Assembly: GCA_025454395.1 (NCBI GenBank)
Contig: JALOOM010000057.1
Span: forward strand, 1 to 40,965
Source: Elainella sp. Prado103
Lineage (GTDB): Bacteria; Cyanobacteriota; Cyanobacteriia; Elainellales; Elainellaceae
Length of the DNA stretch: 40,965 nucleotides
Reading direction: 5' to 3'
Both the position numbers and the translations under genes were made by a program. The notes under the pieces are model-generated. The model did not search any database, was not told the DNA's origin, and saw only the letters and a list, made by a program, of their open reading frames with translations. Shown here in pieces: positions 26,843-37,761 of this stretch (its first letter is position 1; every line of letters begins with the position of its first letter).

Positions 26843-27136
26843 GTGTTGGTTCAAAATGTTAGATCGCAGGAAGTACATCGCAACCACTGGAGCAGGGAAG
26901 TTGAGTGGTGAAGCGATGCTCAACTGATTGCGAGAACCCAGTGGATTGATGGGAAATACCGATGGGAAATCACGAATAAGGGGGCTGATAAACATGGGTG
27001 GCGCAACAGTGATGGCAAGTTGGCAACATGGATTGGAGCAATTTCTCTACCAATGGATCCTGAAGCTCCAATGGCAGATGAGCCATCTACCAACAAAACA
27101 GCGATGCAACAGGAAGAATTTTGTAAAATTTTGTAA
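26843..27136 (+). pseudogene. Possible decayed coding fragment with an internal stop
   Basis: A plus-strand frame from GTG at 26843 to TAA at 27134 is interrupted only by a TGA at 26909. The part after the stop reads protein-like, with Trp-rich text such as ARTQWIDGKYRWEITNKG and KLATWIGAISLPMDPEAP. The part before also does (VHRNHWSREVEW). No family was recognised and no ribosome binding site is present. It could be a remnant of a deleted gene or chance. Low confidence. Confidence 0.22.
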
Positions 27137-27690
27137 ATTCCTGCGTAGGATGTCATGTCCGATCGGTAGAAACGAGTACCTGGCACCGGTTGAATTCCCT
27201 TCTCCCCGAGTTTTTCACGAGCCAGTCAGTAGAGTGAAGGTGGTAGATTGCGCCTAGCAAAATTGCCTCTTTTACAGGCTTTGTGTGAACCCTGGTCAAG
27301 CTCAATAGTCAAGTTTAATAGTCAAGCTCAACAGATCGAAAAGGCGAGCCATGGTCTATCAAGCCAGATTTCGCAAAACTTGTGGAAACGTGAAGAAAGC
27401 AGAGCGGCTCCCTAAACCAATTGCATAATGGTGGCTACCAGACGCTAATGCATAGGATGACGGCTACTTCCTCTACCTAAATTTTTACTGAGGCTGGAAC
27501 GTGACCGCCAGTTGCCGCTCCGACCACAGTGTAATGGATTGAGTGTAATGAATTGGGTGCAATGGATTGAAGCGGATTGGGCTCGTGATATGGGGTCTAG
27601 GATTGCTTCAACCACCATTGGAAAACAGTTCAATCAAAGTCACAATCGTGTTTCATCTCGCCTAAAGCGTCCTTCAGTATTAGTGCTGTT

Positions 27691-29079
27691 ATGTTCGGAG
27701 ACAAGTTAGCAGCGAATCAGTCGCCCCCGCCTTCAGCCAAATCCGGCTCATCTCGACGGAACGTCCCCAAGGCGCAAGAGGCAATCTATGAGTTTTTACT
27801 GGAAATTGTCAAAAACTGGTCGCCGGACGATGTTCTCCGGGAATTTAAGCATCTCTTTATTCATCATACTGATACGGTTAGTTCAAACACACTACCTTAT
27901 CTGTATGAGATTGTATTTGCCAATCAGGAACATGAATTTCGCAACACCTTAAAGCGATCGTGCTACATCCTGATCAACAACTGGGATATCACCCGCAACC
28001 ATGAGTCCATTCAGAAGCTACTACAGCTCTTTTCCGACCCAATTCTCTACAAACATACCATCTCACCCACTCTGAAACGTTTGCGAGAGTGGCTGCGTAA
28101 TTTTATCGCTAGTACCGACTTTCAAGAACTAAAGTTGTTTGCAGCTCGGTATGAGGATCGGGGCCGAATGCATTGGAGTCAGCGGTATGCCTCTTATTTG
28201 CTGGTGCCCCAGTATATCAATCTGGAGAATCCGCTAGAGCAGCGCCAAGCCGCTCGGAATTTGTCCCGTAAACTGAAGGAAAAGTTTAAATTCGATCTGG
28301 CCATGTACACGGCGCTCTCTCAAGCAAGTACGCCGAAGGAGCGCAAATTAGATAACCCCACCAGCTTAGGAGACGATGTTTTACGCTTAATCAAGCGGAT
28401 CGTGGCTAAGCGGGGCTTTTTTAGTTATCCCAACATTGCTCATATTTTCCTCAATCAAACTAAAAATCTCAGCTACGGGGCATTTAAGCAAAGCTTACTG
28501 GAATATCTGCTGTTTTCGGTTGAGCATGACGAATTTGCCAGCACCCTCAAGAGCCAATTTTCAGAAAAGTTGGCTGTCCTCTACACCGATCACGACGACA
28601 AGGTCGTAAACAATGCGCTGATCTTGCGGACTGCCAATCGGGTGATTGAATATCTCACCACTGAAAACCACCAAGAGCCCTCTTCCCTATTCGTGCTGTT
28701 GCTGTCGCAGGGCAACTCTTTGACCTTAGTGATCGTACTGTTAAAAATCATCTTGATTTGTCGCTATGCCCGCACCCATTTAGAAGCCCGGATTGCTGAT
28801 CTGATCCGCTATTATGCTAACTACTCTGAGGAAGAGTGCCAGTGGGTGGTCAATTTCTTCGAGATGTTCCGGATCATTACCGCCATCTACACGGAGAATA
28901 TTGAGTACAACCTGGTCAATATGAGTAGCGATCACTGCCCGCCTCAACCGATCGAGGCGGATATGCAGGCTTACCGGATTTTTTCCCAGCTCAAGCACCG
29001 TAACGGCTCAGATCCAGAGCCTGACCTTCTAGAAGTTAAAACGATCGAAACAGCCCTTGAAGAAGTCTCTTCTGACTAA
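27691..29079 (+). CDS. Conserved protein of unknown function
   Basis: This 462-residue protein is not recognised as a named family. It is soluble and largely alpha-helical. A Ser/Pro/Lys-rich N-terminus of about 25 residues is followed by a helical-repeat-like body, including FLLEIVKNWSPDDVLREFKHLFI and NTLPYLYEIVFANQEHEFRN. A hydrophobic stretch lies near residues 340-360 (SLFVLLLSQGNSLTLVIVLL). I believe similar proteins occur across cyanobacteria, but this is from general impression only. The ATG at 27691 lacks a clear ribosome binding site. It precedes htrA by 400 bases on the same strand. No catalytic motif is seen. Confidence 0.75.
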   Translation: MFGDKLAANQSPPPSAKSGSSRRNVPKAQEAIYEFLLEIVKNWSPDDVLREFKHLFIHHTDTVSSNTLPYLYEIVFANQEHEFRNTLKRSCYILINNWDITRNHESIQKLLQLFSDPILYKHTISPTLKRLREWLRNFIASTDFQELKLFAARYEDRGRMHWSQRYASYLLVPQYINLENPLEQRQAARNLSRKLKEKFKFDLAMYTALSQASTPKERKLDNPTSLGDDVLRLIKRIVAKRGFFSYPNIAHIFLNQTKNLSYGAFKQSLLEYLLFSVEHDEFASTLKSQFSEKLAVLYTDHDDKVVNNALILRTANRVIEYLTTENHQEPSSLFVLLLSQGNSLTLVIVLLKIILICRYARTHLEARIADLIRYYANYSEEECQWVVNFFEMFRIITAIYTENIEYNLVNMSSDHCPPQPIEADMQAYRIFSQLKHRNGSDPEPDLLEVKTIETALEEVSSD

Positions 29080-29483
29080 TTGGGGCGGATGACCTACGCT
29101 GGCCAATCTTCCTCAGGCTCACTTGGCGCTTCTGACTGACTGGGTGCTGGGCTTGGTCTGGTGTGAGATCATGGGTCTATCGTTCAGGACGATAGGATCA
29201 AGTGGTCGGCCGAAGATCATCTGAAGATTAACTGGGCAGGTTTGGTAGGACAAGCGAGCCAGCAAGTCGGTGAGCGCGTGAGGGAAGCCCAATTCAGGCA
29301 GAGTAGTCTAAAAATTCATGGGGGTGCAATTCAGTTGCCATATCCATGTCATACCTGGGGGGTAGAGTAACACTATCAACAAATCAGCATTTTGAGGGTG
29401 TACTTGGCTAACCCCTCAATAACGCCGCATTTCATTGTGGGACGCAGCCAACAATTCCTCTCAACAATTAGGTTATTCACTCT
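29080..29483. other. Spacer before htrA with a perfect hairpin
   Basis: About 400 bases without a gene. CTATCGT (29177-29183) and ACGATAG (29189-29195) form a perfect 7-bp hairpin with a five-base loop, 98 bases after the upstream gene. It lacks a T-run, so it is either a weak transcript end or an operator. The htrA promoter must lie downstream of it. Confidence 0.5.
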
Positions 29484-30782
29484 ATGGCTATGAATCAACA
29501 AAACTCGGATAATTTTCTCCATCAAACGGGTGCAGCCAAGCGCTCTGTCGCTCAGAAGGTAGGAGCTTTCACCCGCTCTAGTCTGGGCAAATCCTTAGGT
29601 TTAGTGCTCTTGGGCGCAGGGGTCGCGACGGCTGGCACTCAACTGCTCGCTCCATCCCGTCCGGTGACGCAAGCGACTCAAGTTTCGACTACGGTAGCCC
29701 CTGCTACTACTACCACACCCGCGATCGTCTCCCAACTCCCCCCTATCGCGGCCACCAATCCTAACTTTGTCACCAACGTGGTCAAGCAAGTGGGGCCAGC
29801 CGTAGTGCGCATTGATGCCTCTCGTACGGTTCGCAATCGATCGGCCCGCAATGATGATCCGTTTTTCCGTGATTTTTGGGGACAATCTCCCATGGAGCCG
29901 CAGCAGGAACGGACAGAGCGGGGGTTAGGATCGGGCTTTATCGCCAGTAGCGATGGCCGCATTATCACCAACTCTCATGTGGTAGATGGTGCAGACACGG
30001 TAGAAGTCACCCTCAAAGATGGGCGTAAACTGCAAGGGCGGGTGCTGGGGAGCGATCCAGTTACTGATGTTGCAGTGGTGAAAGTCGATGCCACCGATCT
30101 GCCAACCGTCACCCTGAGCAACTCCGATCAAATTCAACCGGGCGAATGGGCGATCGCGATCGGCAACCCCTTGGGGTTAGATAATACGGTCACTGTCGGT
30201 ATTATTAGCGCTACTGGCCGATCGAGCGGTGATGCCGGTATCCCAGACAAACGGGTAGACTTCATCCAAACCGATGCCGCAATCAACCCCGGTAACTCCG
30301 GTGGACCGCTGATGAATGAACGCGGCGAAGTGATTGGGATGAATACGGCCATCCGGGCGGATGCGCAAGGGATTGGCTTTGCCATTCCGATCAACACCAT
30401 TCAACGGATCGCTGATCAACTTGCCAGCAAAGGGAAAGCAGAACATGCTTACTTGGGCGTACAAATGACGACCCTATCGCCGCAAATTAAACAAGAGGTG
30501 AACAGCAACTCCAATATTGGCTTCAACATTAATGAAGAACAGGGTGTGCTGGTTATGCGAGTGGTCGATGGTTCTCCTGCCGATCGAGCGGGTTTGCGCG
30601 CTGGGGATGTCGTCCGTCGAGTCAATGGACAAGAGGTCACAACAGCCGATCAATTGCAAAAACTGGTAGGCGAGTCCAAGGTGGGAGACACGCTGCAAGT
30701 AGAACTCAGCCGCGAAGGCCGCAACCAAACGATCGCGGTTCGCACCGGCGATTATCCAGCCGAACTGAGTCAGCCCAACTAA
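29484..30782 (+). CDS. HtrA/Deg-family serine protease with PDZ domain
   Basis: This 432-residue periplasmic or thylakoid-lumen quality-control protease is of the HhoA/HhoB/HtrA type. An N-terminal hydrophobic segment (SLGLVLLGAGVATAGTQLLA, about residues 37-56) acts as signal or anchor. The trypsin-like domain shows the catalytic triad His165 (ITNSHVV), Asp195 (VTDVAVVKV) and Ser272 (NPGNSGGPL). One PDZ domain follows (VLVMRVVDGSPADRAGLRAG). Which paralogue it is cannot be decided here, so no symbol is given. Its stop codon starts a 14-bp array that runs into the stop of convergent thrB. Confidence 0.96.
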   Translation: MAMNQQNSDNFLHQTGAAKRSVAQKVGAFTRSSLGKSLGLVLLGAGVATAGTQLLAPSRPVTQATQVSTTVAPATTTTPAIVSQLPPIAATNPNFVTNVVKQVGPAVVRIDASRTVRNRSARNDDPFFRDFWGQSPMEPQQERTERGLGSGFIASSDGRIITNSHVVDGADTVEVTLKDGRKLQGRVLGSDPVTDVAVVKVDATDLPTVTLSNSDQIQPGEWAIAIGNPLGLDNTVTVGIISATGRSSGDAGIPDKRVDFIQTDAAINPGNSGGPLMNERGEVIGMNTAIRADAQGIGFAIPINTIQRIADQLASKGKAEHAYLGVQMTTLSPQIKQEVNSNSNIGFNINEEQGVLVMRVVDGSPADRAGLRAGDVVRRVNGQEVTTADQLQKLVGESKVGDTLQVELSREGRNQTIAVRTGDYPAELSQPN

Positions 30783-30824
30783 ATCAGCCCAACTAAATCA
30801 GCCCAACTAAATCAGCCCAACTAA
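30770..30824. repeat. 14-bp array joining the stops of htrA and thrB
   Basis: TCAGCCCAACTAAA is repeated at 30770-30783, 30784-30797, 30798-30811 and 30812-30824 (last base G). The first copy is the htrA end including its TAA. The last copy supplies, on the other strand, the TAG stop of thrB (30821-30823). Convergent genes thus share one array that gives repeated stops to both. Confidence 0.97.
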
Positions 30825-31768
30825 GCTGGGATAACCTGAATGGTTGTGCCCTGAGTATCGATCGGTAAAATGTGCGTCTTGACCGTAATGCCCCTCTCCT
30901 TCCAGGCCGTTGCCATTGCTTGTTCAACCGCGATCGCCTGATTAGGATGGGTGAGTGTCAGCAGCGTTGGGCCAGCCCCGCTAATCACCAGACCGTAACC
31001 ACCGGCTGCTACAGCAGCAGACTCCACGGCAGCATAGCCAGGAATCAGAGCTTGCCGATAGGGTTGGTGAATGCGATCCTGTAAGGCACTGCGCAACCAG
31101 TCTGAATGTCCGGTTTGGAGCCCCCGCAGGAGTAAGCCCAGATGCGCCACATTAAAGATGGCATCCGCTCGGCTATAGTCTGGCGGTAGCACTTGACGAG
31201 CTTTTGCCGTAGATAGCTCAAAGTCTGGAATAGCAATTACGGGTGTTACGGTATCGTGCCAAGGAATGTCACAGATTGTCCAATCCGCTCCATTGGCTGC
31301 TGCCAGCCGACAGCCCCCAATTAAAGCTGGCACGACATTATCTGGGTGCCCTTCCATCTCGATCGCTAAATCCGCAATTTCTTGAGTTGAAAGGGGTTGA
31401 CCTGCCAGAGCATTCGCCCCCACTAAGCCCCCTACAATCGCCGTGGCCGAACTTCCCAGCCCTCTTGCTAGCGGCACCCCTAAGTGAATGCTCAACCGAA
31501 TTGCTGGCGGGGTTTGCTGAAGCTGCTGATAAACCCGTAGAAAAGCTTGGTAGGCCAGATTACTTGCATCCGTCTGTACCCGATCGGCTTCCAACCCCGT
31601 GGCTGCGATTACCGTCTCAGTTCCTCCTGGCAACCGCGAAAACTCGAATCGGTTGTGTAGCGCCAAGGCAGCCCCCAAACAGTCAAACCCTGGCCCCAAA
31701 TTGGCAGTGGTCGCCGGAACGGTAACAGTAGCAGATAACGCGATCGGTGAAACAGCAGGCAACGACAT
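30821..31768 (-). CDS. thrB: Homoserine kinase
   Basis: This 315-residue GHMP-family kinase phosphorylates homoserine for threonine synthesis. The N-terminus has [20 protein letters not shown] (motif 1), the ATP loop is [16 protein letters not shown] (motif 2), and [11 protein letters not shown] is motif 3. Length matches the family. The ATG at 31768 starts [14 protein letters not shown]; about ten residues precede the conserved region. It lies 375 bases after thiC on the same strand, with two repeat arrays between, so co-transcription is uncertain. Confidence 0.97.
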   Translation of the reverse strand: MSLPAVSPIALSATVTVPATTANLGPGFDCLGAALALHNRFEFSRLPGGTETVIAATGLEADRVQTDASNLAYQAFLRVYQQLQQTPPAIRLSIHLGVPLARGLGSSATAIVGGLVGANALAGQPLSTQEIADLAIEMEGHPDNVVPALIGGCRLAAANGADWTICDIPWHDTVTPVIAIPDFELSTAKARQVLPPDYSRADAIFNVAHLGLLLRGLQTGHSDWLRSALQDRIHQPYRQALIPGYAAVESAAVAAGGYGLVISGAGPTLLTLTHPNQAIAVEQAMATAWKERGITVKTHILPIDTQGTTIQVIPA

Positions 31769-31780
31769 AGGATTTCATCT

Positions 31781-31816
31781 TGACAATGCTTGTGACAATG
31801 CTTGTGGCAATGCTCG
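31781..31816. repeat. 12-bp tandem repeat before thrB
   Basis: TGACAATGCTTG at 31781 and 31793, then TGGCAATGCTCG at 31805: three units just upstream of the thrB start, in its expected leader or promoter region. Confidence 0.9.
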
Positions 31817-31962
31817 CCAAGGGAGCACGCTGCGAATCCTATCTTCGCAGGTTGAGGCAGGGAGTGCATCAATCGCCGAAGCAAACTTTACCGCAGCAAG
31901 GAACCCTATGCAAGTTGAAGTCTCCTCCTCGTGCCTGCCGCCTAATCTAATCACGGGGCTGC

Positions 31963-33626
<1,664 letters not shown>

Positions 33627-33680
33627 TGCCGCCCATCCTAACAGGAATTCGATCGAAAGCCAGCGCAGTTGCAGCAAAGC

Positions 33681-34949
33681 TTAATAGTCTCGACCTTTCA
33701 CCGTGGCTAAGTCCTCTTCGGTCAGCACCTCGGTTTCAGAATAGTAGCCGGAGGCTTTTTTGGCTTCAATTTCCACTTGGGCATCGGCAGGAACCAGCTC
33801 TGGCGGAATTGGAATGCGCTGCACGACTTCAATGCCGGAATGAGTGATGGCGTTATATTTCATATTGCTCATCGACACTAACCGATCGATCCGCGTCATC
33901 CCCAGCCAGTGCAGCACATCCGGCATCAACTCCTGAAAGCGCATATCTTGCACGCCGGCCACACATTCGGTGCGCATAAAGTAGGCATCAGCCCGATCGC
34001 CTCCTTCCTGCCGTTTGCGGGCATTGTAAACCAAGAATTTTGTCACTTCTCCCAACGCCCGTCCCTCTTTGCGACAGTAGACGATCACCCCGACTCCACC
34101 TGCTTGTGCGGTTTGAATGCAGACCTCAATACCATGCACCAAATAGGGACGACAGGTACAGATATCGGAGCCAAACACATCTGATCCATTACATTCGTCA
34201 TGAACTCGCACCGCTACAGCTCGGTTCGGATCGGGAATCGCCGCTGGATCGCCAATGATATACACCGTTGTGCCCCCGATCGGTGGCAAAAACACATGCA
34301 GATCGGGGCGAGTGACTAGCTCTGGAAACATATTGCCTGTCTGCTGAAACAAAACGCGACGCAACTCCCACTCATCCACGTTCAGGCGTTTGGCAATTCC
34401 TGGCAAATACCAAACCGGATCGATCGCCGCCTTGGTGACAACCAAACTGCCATCCGGCTTCAACAGTTCGCCATCCACATGCAGCCGCCCCGCCGCGATC
34501 TCATCTTTGAGTTCAGGGATGTTGATATGCGCTTTGGTGATGGCGATCGTCGGCAAAATATCATATTCTTCCGAGGCATAGCGGCTGAACACTTGCCCGG
34601 CCATCGCCCCAAACGGATCCAGTGAGACGATTTTGTTGGGATCCGACCAGCTCAGATGCGGCCCTAACGAGACAACGGGCGAGGTGTTGGTCAAGTCGGC
34701 CTTGTGAGTCGGATCAAGCACCCCACTAGCCACAGCCAGTGCTCGATAAACCCCGTAGGAACCGGCATGAGTACCAATGACATTGCGATATTTGAGACTG
34801 CGGATTGAACCAATCACGGGGCCGCGCTGCTGGGGATCGGCCGCCCCCCACTGGATCGGCATAACCTGGTGATTGCTTTGACCTTGATGGGAGGTGAGGA
34901 TGATGTGCTTCGATTTAGCTGGCTTAGTCTTCGCGAAATCTTCAGTCAT
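33681..34949 (-). CDS. GTP cyclohydrolase II homologue of the uracil catabolism (URC1) type
   Basis: This 422-residue protein is related to RibA but longer. The zinc-binding Cys set is CNGSDVFGSDICTC and the catalytic segment is YCRKEGRALGEVTKFLVYNARK, parallel to RibA's QEGRGIG region. The N-terminal 150 residues (IGSIRSLKYRNVIGTHAGSY) are specific to the URC1/DUF-type extension. Divergent neighbours are upp and a URC4/DUF1688 gene, which together form the URC uracil-degradation set described in yeasts and found in bacteria. A role in uracil catabolism is therefore more likely than in riboflavin synthesis. Start: the ATG at 34949 is preferred over a TTG at 34961. Confidence 0.85.
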   Translation of the reverse strand: MTEDFAKTKPAKSKHIILTSHQGQSNHQVMPIQWGAADPQQRGPVIGSIRSLKYRNVIGTHAGSYGVYRALAVASGVLDPTHKADLTNTSPVVSLGPHLSWSDPNKIVSLDPFGAMAGQVFSRYASEEYDILPTIAITKAHINIPELKDEIAAGRLHVDGELLKPDGSLVVTKAAIDPVWYLPGIAKRLNVDEWELRRVLFQQTGNMFPELVTRPDLHVFLPPIGGTTVYIIGDPAAIPDPNRAVAVRVHDECNGSDVFGSDICTCRPYLVHGIEVCIQTAQAGGVGVIVYCRKEGRALGEVTKFLVYNARKRQEGGDRADAYFMRTECVAGVQDMRFQELMPDVLHWLGMTRIDRLVSMSNMKYNAITHSGIEVVQRIPIPPELVPADAQVEIEAKKASGYYSETEVLTEEDLATVKGRDY

Positions 34950-35101
34950 GGTATGTCGCAACCCTAACAGGATTTTCGTATTGTAGACGGTTCACTCGCC
35001 GCGTCCAATATTGTGCCGATTGCTAGGCATTTCAGAGAGTGGGATCGTATTCTAAGACTGAATCCTCAGCGCAAACATTTCATCCTTCACCCGATATTCC
35101 C

Positions 35102-35749
35102 ATGCCATCTGTTACTGTCCCCTCTGTTACTGTGATTGACCATCCTCTGGTGCAGCATAAACTGACAATCATGCGCCAAGTTGAAACCCACACTCAAGAC
35201 TTCCGGCGACTACTGAAAGAGATTGCCATGCTGCTGGCGTATGAGGTAACTCGCGATCTGCCGTTGAAATATGAATCGATCGAGACACCATTGACCCAGA
35301 TGCAAGCACCGATGCTGGCGGCAGATAAGAAAATGGTGATTGTGTCGATCCTGCGGGCAGGGCAGGGGTTACTGGATGGCATGATCGAGCTGATTCCCAC
35401 CGCCAAGGTAGGGCACATTGGTCTATACCGGGAACCCAGCACCCTCACTGCTGTGGAATATTACCTGAAGCTACCAGTGGATGTGGAACAGCGCGATATG
35501 CTGGTGGTCGATCCAATGTTGGCCACAGGCAATTCAGCAGTGGCAGCGGTCGATCGGCTCAAGGAAGCTAACCCAGCTTCGATCAAGTTCGTTTGTCTAT
35601 TGGCAGCCCCAGAAGGGATTCAACATTTTCATGAACAGCATCCTGATGTGCCTATCTTCACGGCAGCGATCGATGAACGGCTGGATGATCACGGCTATAT
35701 TGTACCTGGCTTAGGAGATGCAGGCGATCGACTCTATGGAACGCGCTAG
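35102..35749 (+). CDS. upp: Uracil phosphoribosyltransferase
   Basis: This 216-residue enzyme makes UMP from uracil and PRPP. The PRPP loop is [35 protein letters not shown] and the C-terminal uracil-binding [17 protein letters not shown] are family signatures. In the URC pathway this activity corresponds to URC6. Start: the frame is open back to a GTG at 35039; the ATG at 35102 gives a normal length. Immediately after it a 15-bp in-frame duplication encodes SVTVP twice. It forms an operon with the next gene, eight bases on, and diverges from the urc1-type gene. Confidence 0.95.
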   Translation: MPSVTVPSVTVIDHPLVQHKLTIMRQVETHTQDFRRLLKEIAMLLAYEVTRDLPLKYESIETPLTQMQAPMLAADKKMVIVSILRAGQGLLDGMIELIPTAKVGHIGLYREPSTLTAVEYYLKLPVDVEQRDMLVVDPMLATGNSAVAAVDRLKEANPASIKFVCLLAAPEGIQHFHEQHPDVPIFTAAIDERLDDHGYIVPGLGDAGDRLYGTR

Positions 35750-35757
35750 AGAAGATT

Positions 35758-36987
35758 ATGGTAAACACTGAGACAATCACTACAATTAATTATCTCCGAT
35801 CGACTCAGGCAATTCGCGATCGATGCCATGAATTATTCGATCTATGCCTTCAGGATCGGTTAACTCATTTTACCTGCAACTTAAATGCTCTCGATAATGT
35901 TGCAGGATATGTAATTGATCATATCAACATCGCCTATCCAGATTGGCAAATTCCCTTCCATAGCCGCTGGCGACATTTTCAAGCAGGTGGCGTGGATCGG
36001 CTCACACCGCTATCCCAAAAACTAGCTGATCTCTCGGCAATTGAGCAAGCGCGAAGTCAGTTTGATCTGGCTGTGACCAGCGTGCTCCTGGATGCCGGAT
36101 CCGGATCCGACTGGTGCTATCATGAAGCTGAGACGGGGCAGGTATTTCGGCGATCGGAAGGGTTAGCGGTAGCAAGCTATCACCTGTTTGTATCGGGTGG
36201 TTTTTCCCACCTGGGTATTCCTCAAGCAGACGCGATCGGTCTACAAAACCTGAGTCTGGAGCAACTGGCGACTGGTTTTCAGGTCACAGCCGCTAACCCG
36301 CTGGTGGGCATAGAGGGCCGGTTGAGTCTGATGCAGCAGCTCGGAGCGTCCGTAGCAGCCCAGCCGGATCTATTCGGTGCCGATTCCCGTCCGGGCGGCT
36401 TAGTGGACTATCTATTCACTCAAACCCAGGCTGGGCAACTCTCAGCCCATCAGGTACTGGAGGCAGTGCTGCAAGGGTTCAGCGAGATTTGGCCGGGCCG
36501 GTTGACGATCGAGGGGGTGAATCTCGGCGATGTTTGGGTGCATTCGGCCCTGCCTGATCGCGGTTTAGCATCCCAGTGGGTGCCACTGCACAAACTTTCC
36601 CAATGGCTCACCTACTCCCTGTTAGAACCGTTGCAGCAGTTGGGGATTACAATCACCGAACTGGATCGACTGACGGGACTGGCAGAATATCGTAACGGTG
36701 GCTTGCTGATCGATTTAGGATTACTGCAACCCAAACATGAGGCGGTGTTGGGATCGGCACATTTGCCCAGTTCTGAAGTGATTGTGGAGTGGCGAGCCCT
36801 GACGGTGGTGTTGCTAGATCGCATTGCTGATCGCATCCGCCAGATACTTGATCGATCGGCAGAAGCATTACCGTTGGCTAAAATTCTGGAAGGGGGGACT
36901 TGGGCAGCAGGTCGCAGAATTGCGGCAGAGCGGCGATCGGGCGGAGTACCACCCATTCAGGTCATCAGCGATGGCACAATCTTTTAG
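35758..36987 (+). CDS. URC4/Urg3 family protein (DUF1688)
   Basis: This 409-residue protein of the URC4/urg3 (DUF1688) family is required for uracil use as nitrogen source in yeast; its reaction is not established. Family features: HSRWRHFQAGGVDRL near residue 63, ASYHLFVSGGFS, the Gly-rich SRPGGLVDYLF, and VHSALPDRGLASQWVPLHKLSQWL. It begins eight bases after upp, so the two are translationally linked. With the divergent GTP cyclohydrolase homologue it completes a three-gene uracil-catabolism unit. No ribosome site stronger than GAAGA is seen. Confidence 0.9.
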   Translation: MVNTETITTINYLRSTQAIRDRCHELFDLCLQDRLTHFTCNLNALDNVAGYVIDHINIAYPDWQIPFHSRWRHFQAGGVDRLTPLSQKLADLSAIEQARSQFDLAVTSVLLDAGSGSDWCYHEAETGQVFRRSEGLAVASYHLFVSGGFSHLGIPQADAIGLQNLSLEQLATGFQVTAANPLVGIEGRLSLMQQLGASVAAQPDLFGADSRPGGLVDYLFTQTQAGQLSAHQVLEAVLQGFSEIWPGRLTIEGVNLGDVWVHSALPDRGLASQWVPLHKLSQWLTYSLLEPLQQLGITITELDRLTGLAEYRNGGLLIDLGLLQPKHEAVLGSAHLPSSEVIVEWRALTVVLLDRIADRIRQILDRSAEALPLAKILEGGTWAAGRRIAAERRSGGVPPIQVISDGTIF

Positions 36988-37167
36988 GGGTGAAGTTAAG
37001 CACAGCCTTACTCTCCCTGCACTTCCAATCGGATCGCTATATCAAGACTAGAACGCAAATAAGTGTGAACAGATCGCGATGCTGGCAAATCAGCAGTCTA
37101 GGATGAAGATACCCCATGGGACGATCGCTGCATCGAACAAGCGCTGCATTTCAGACAGGAGGTGATT

Positions 37168-37710
37168 ATGGCGAATTCACATCATGTCGCTGCGATCAAA
37201 CAGGGTGTGATCGCTTGGAATCAGTGGCGGAAAATCCATCCTGACATTGAGCCTGATTTAAGCGGAGCCGATCTGATTCGGATTCAATTGCATGGGGCTG
37301 ATCTGAGTCAAGTCAACTTTGCGCGAGCCGATCTGACTGAAGCCGATCTCAATAGCGCTGATTGTCGTAACGCTAATTTCAGTGCCATTTGTCTGGTGAA
37401 TGCCAATTTAAGCTGTGCGAATCTCAGTGATGCCAACCTGAGTCGAGCCGACTTGACCGAAGCAGACCTGAATGGAGCCAGTTTGAGAACAGCCGATCTA
37501 ACCCGAGCAACACTCGTGAAAGCCGATTTACGAGGGGCAAATTTAGCAGGCGCGAAGCTATGCTACGCCGATCTCTGTCAGGCCAATTTACTGGGTACTT
37601 TGTTGCTAGGTGCCAATTTACTCAATGCCGATCTCACGCGCACGAACTATCGCCGTGCCAATCTGCGCGAGGCAAATTTAGAGCAAGCGGTGTTAACCGA
37701 TCAACCCTAA
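37168..37710 (+). CDS. Pentapeptide-repeat protein
   Basis: This 180-residue protein consists, from about residue 27, of some 28 consecutive pentapeptides of the A(D/N)LxX type (for example ADLSQVNFARADLTEADLNS). These fold as a right-handed quadrilateral beta helix. A short helical N-terminus (AAIKQGVIAWNQWRKIHPDI) precedes it, an arrangement common in cyanobacteria. No signal peptide, so probably cytoplasmic; function unknown. Start: the ATG at 37168 has AGGAGG five bases upstream. Two Cys-bearing repeats (SADCRNANFSAICL) are slightly off consensus. Confidence 0.93.
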   Translation: MANSHHVAAIKQGVIAWNQWRKIHPDIEPDLSGADLIRIQLHGADLSQVNFARADLTEADLNSADCRNANFSAICLVNANLSCANLSDANLSRADLTEADLNGASLRTADLTRATLVKADLRGANLAGAKLCYADLCQANLLGTLLLGANLLNADLTRTNYRRANLREANLEQAVLTDQP

Positions 37711-37761
37711 CCAAACTGAATCTCTTGAGAAACAACGCAATACCTGGATGGACAAAGAATA

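Larger units (their letters stand above)
26239..27690. other. 1.45-kb gene-poor region after tRNA-Leu
   Basis: No intact gene is supported. The region holds an 11-bp repeat (26471-26529), a possible decayed coding fragment (26843-27136) and small duplications (GTCAAGCTCAATA/GTCAAGTTTAATA near 27295-27330; GTAATGGATTGA/GTAATGAATTGG near 27530-27555). Several frames of 60-110 codons exist on both strands but lack start signals or recognisable motifs. Confidence 0.5.
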
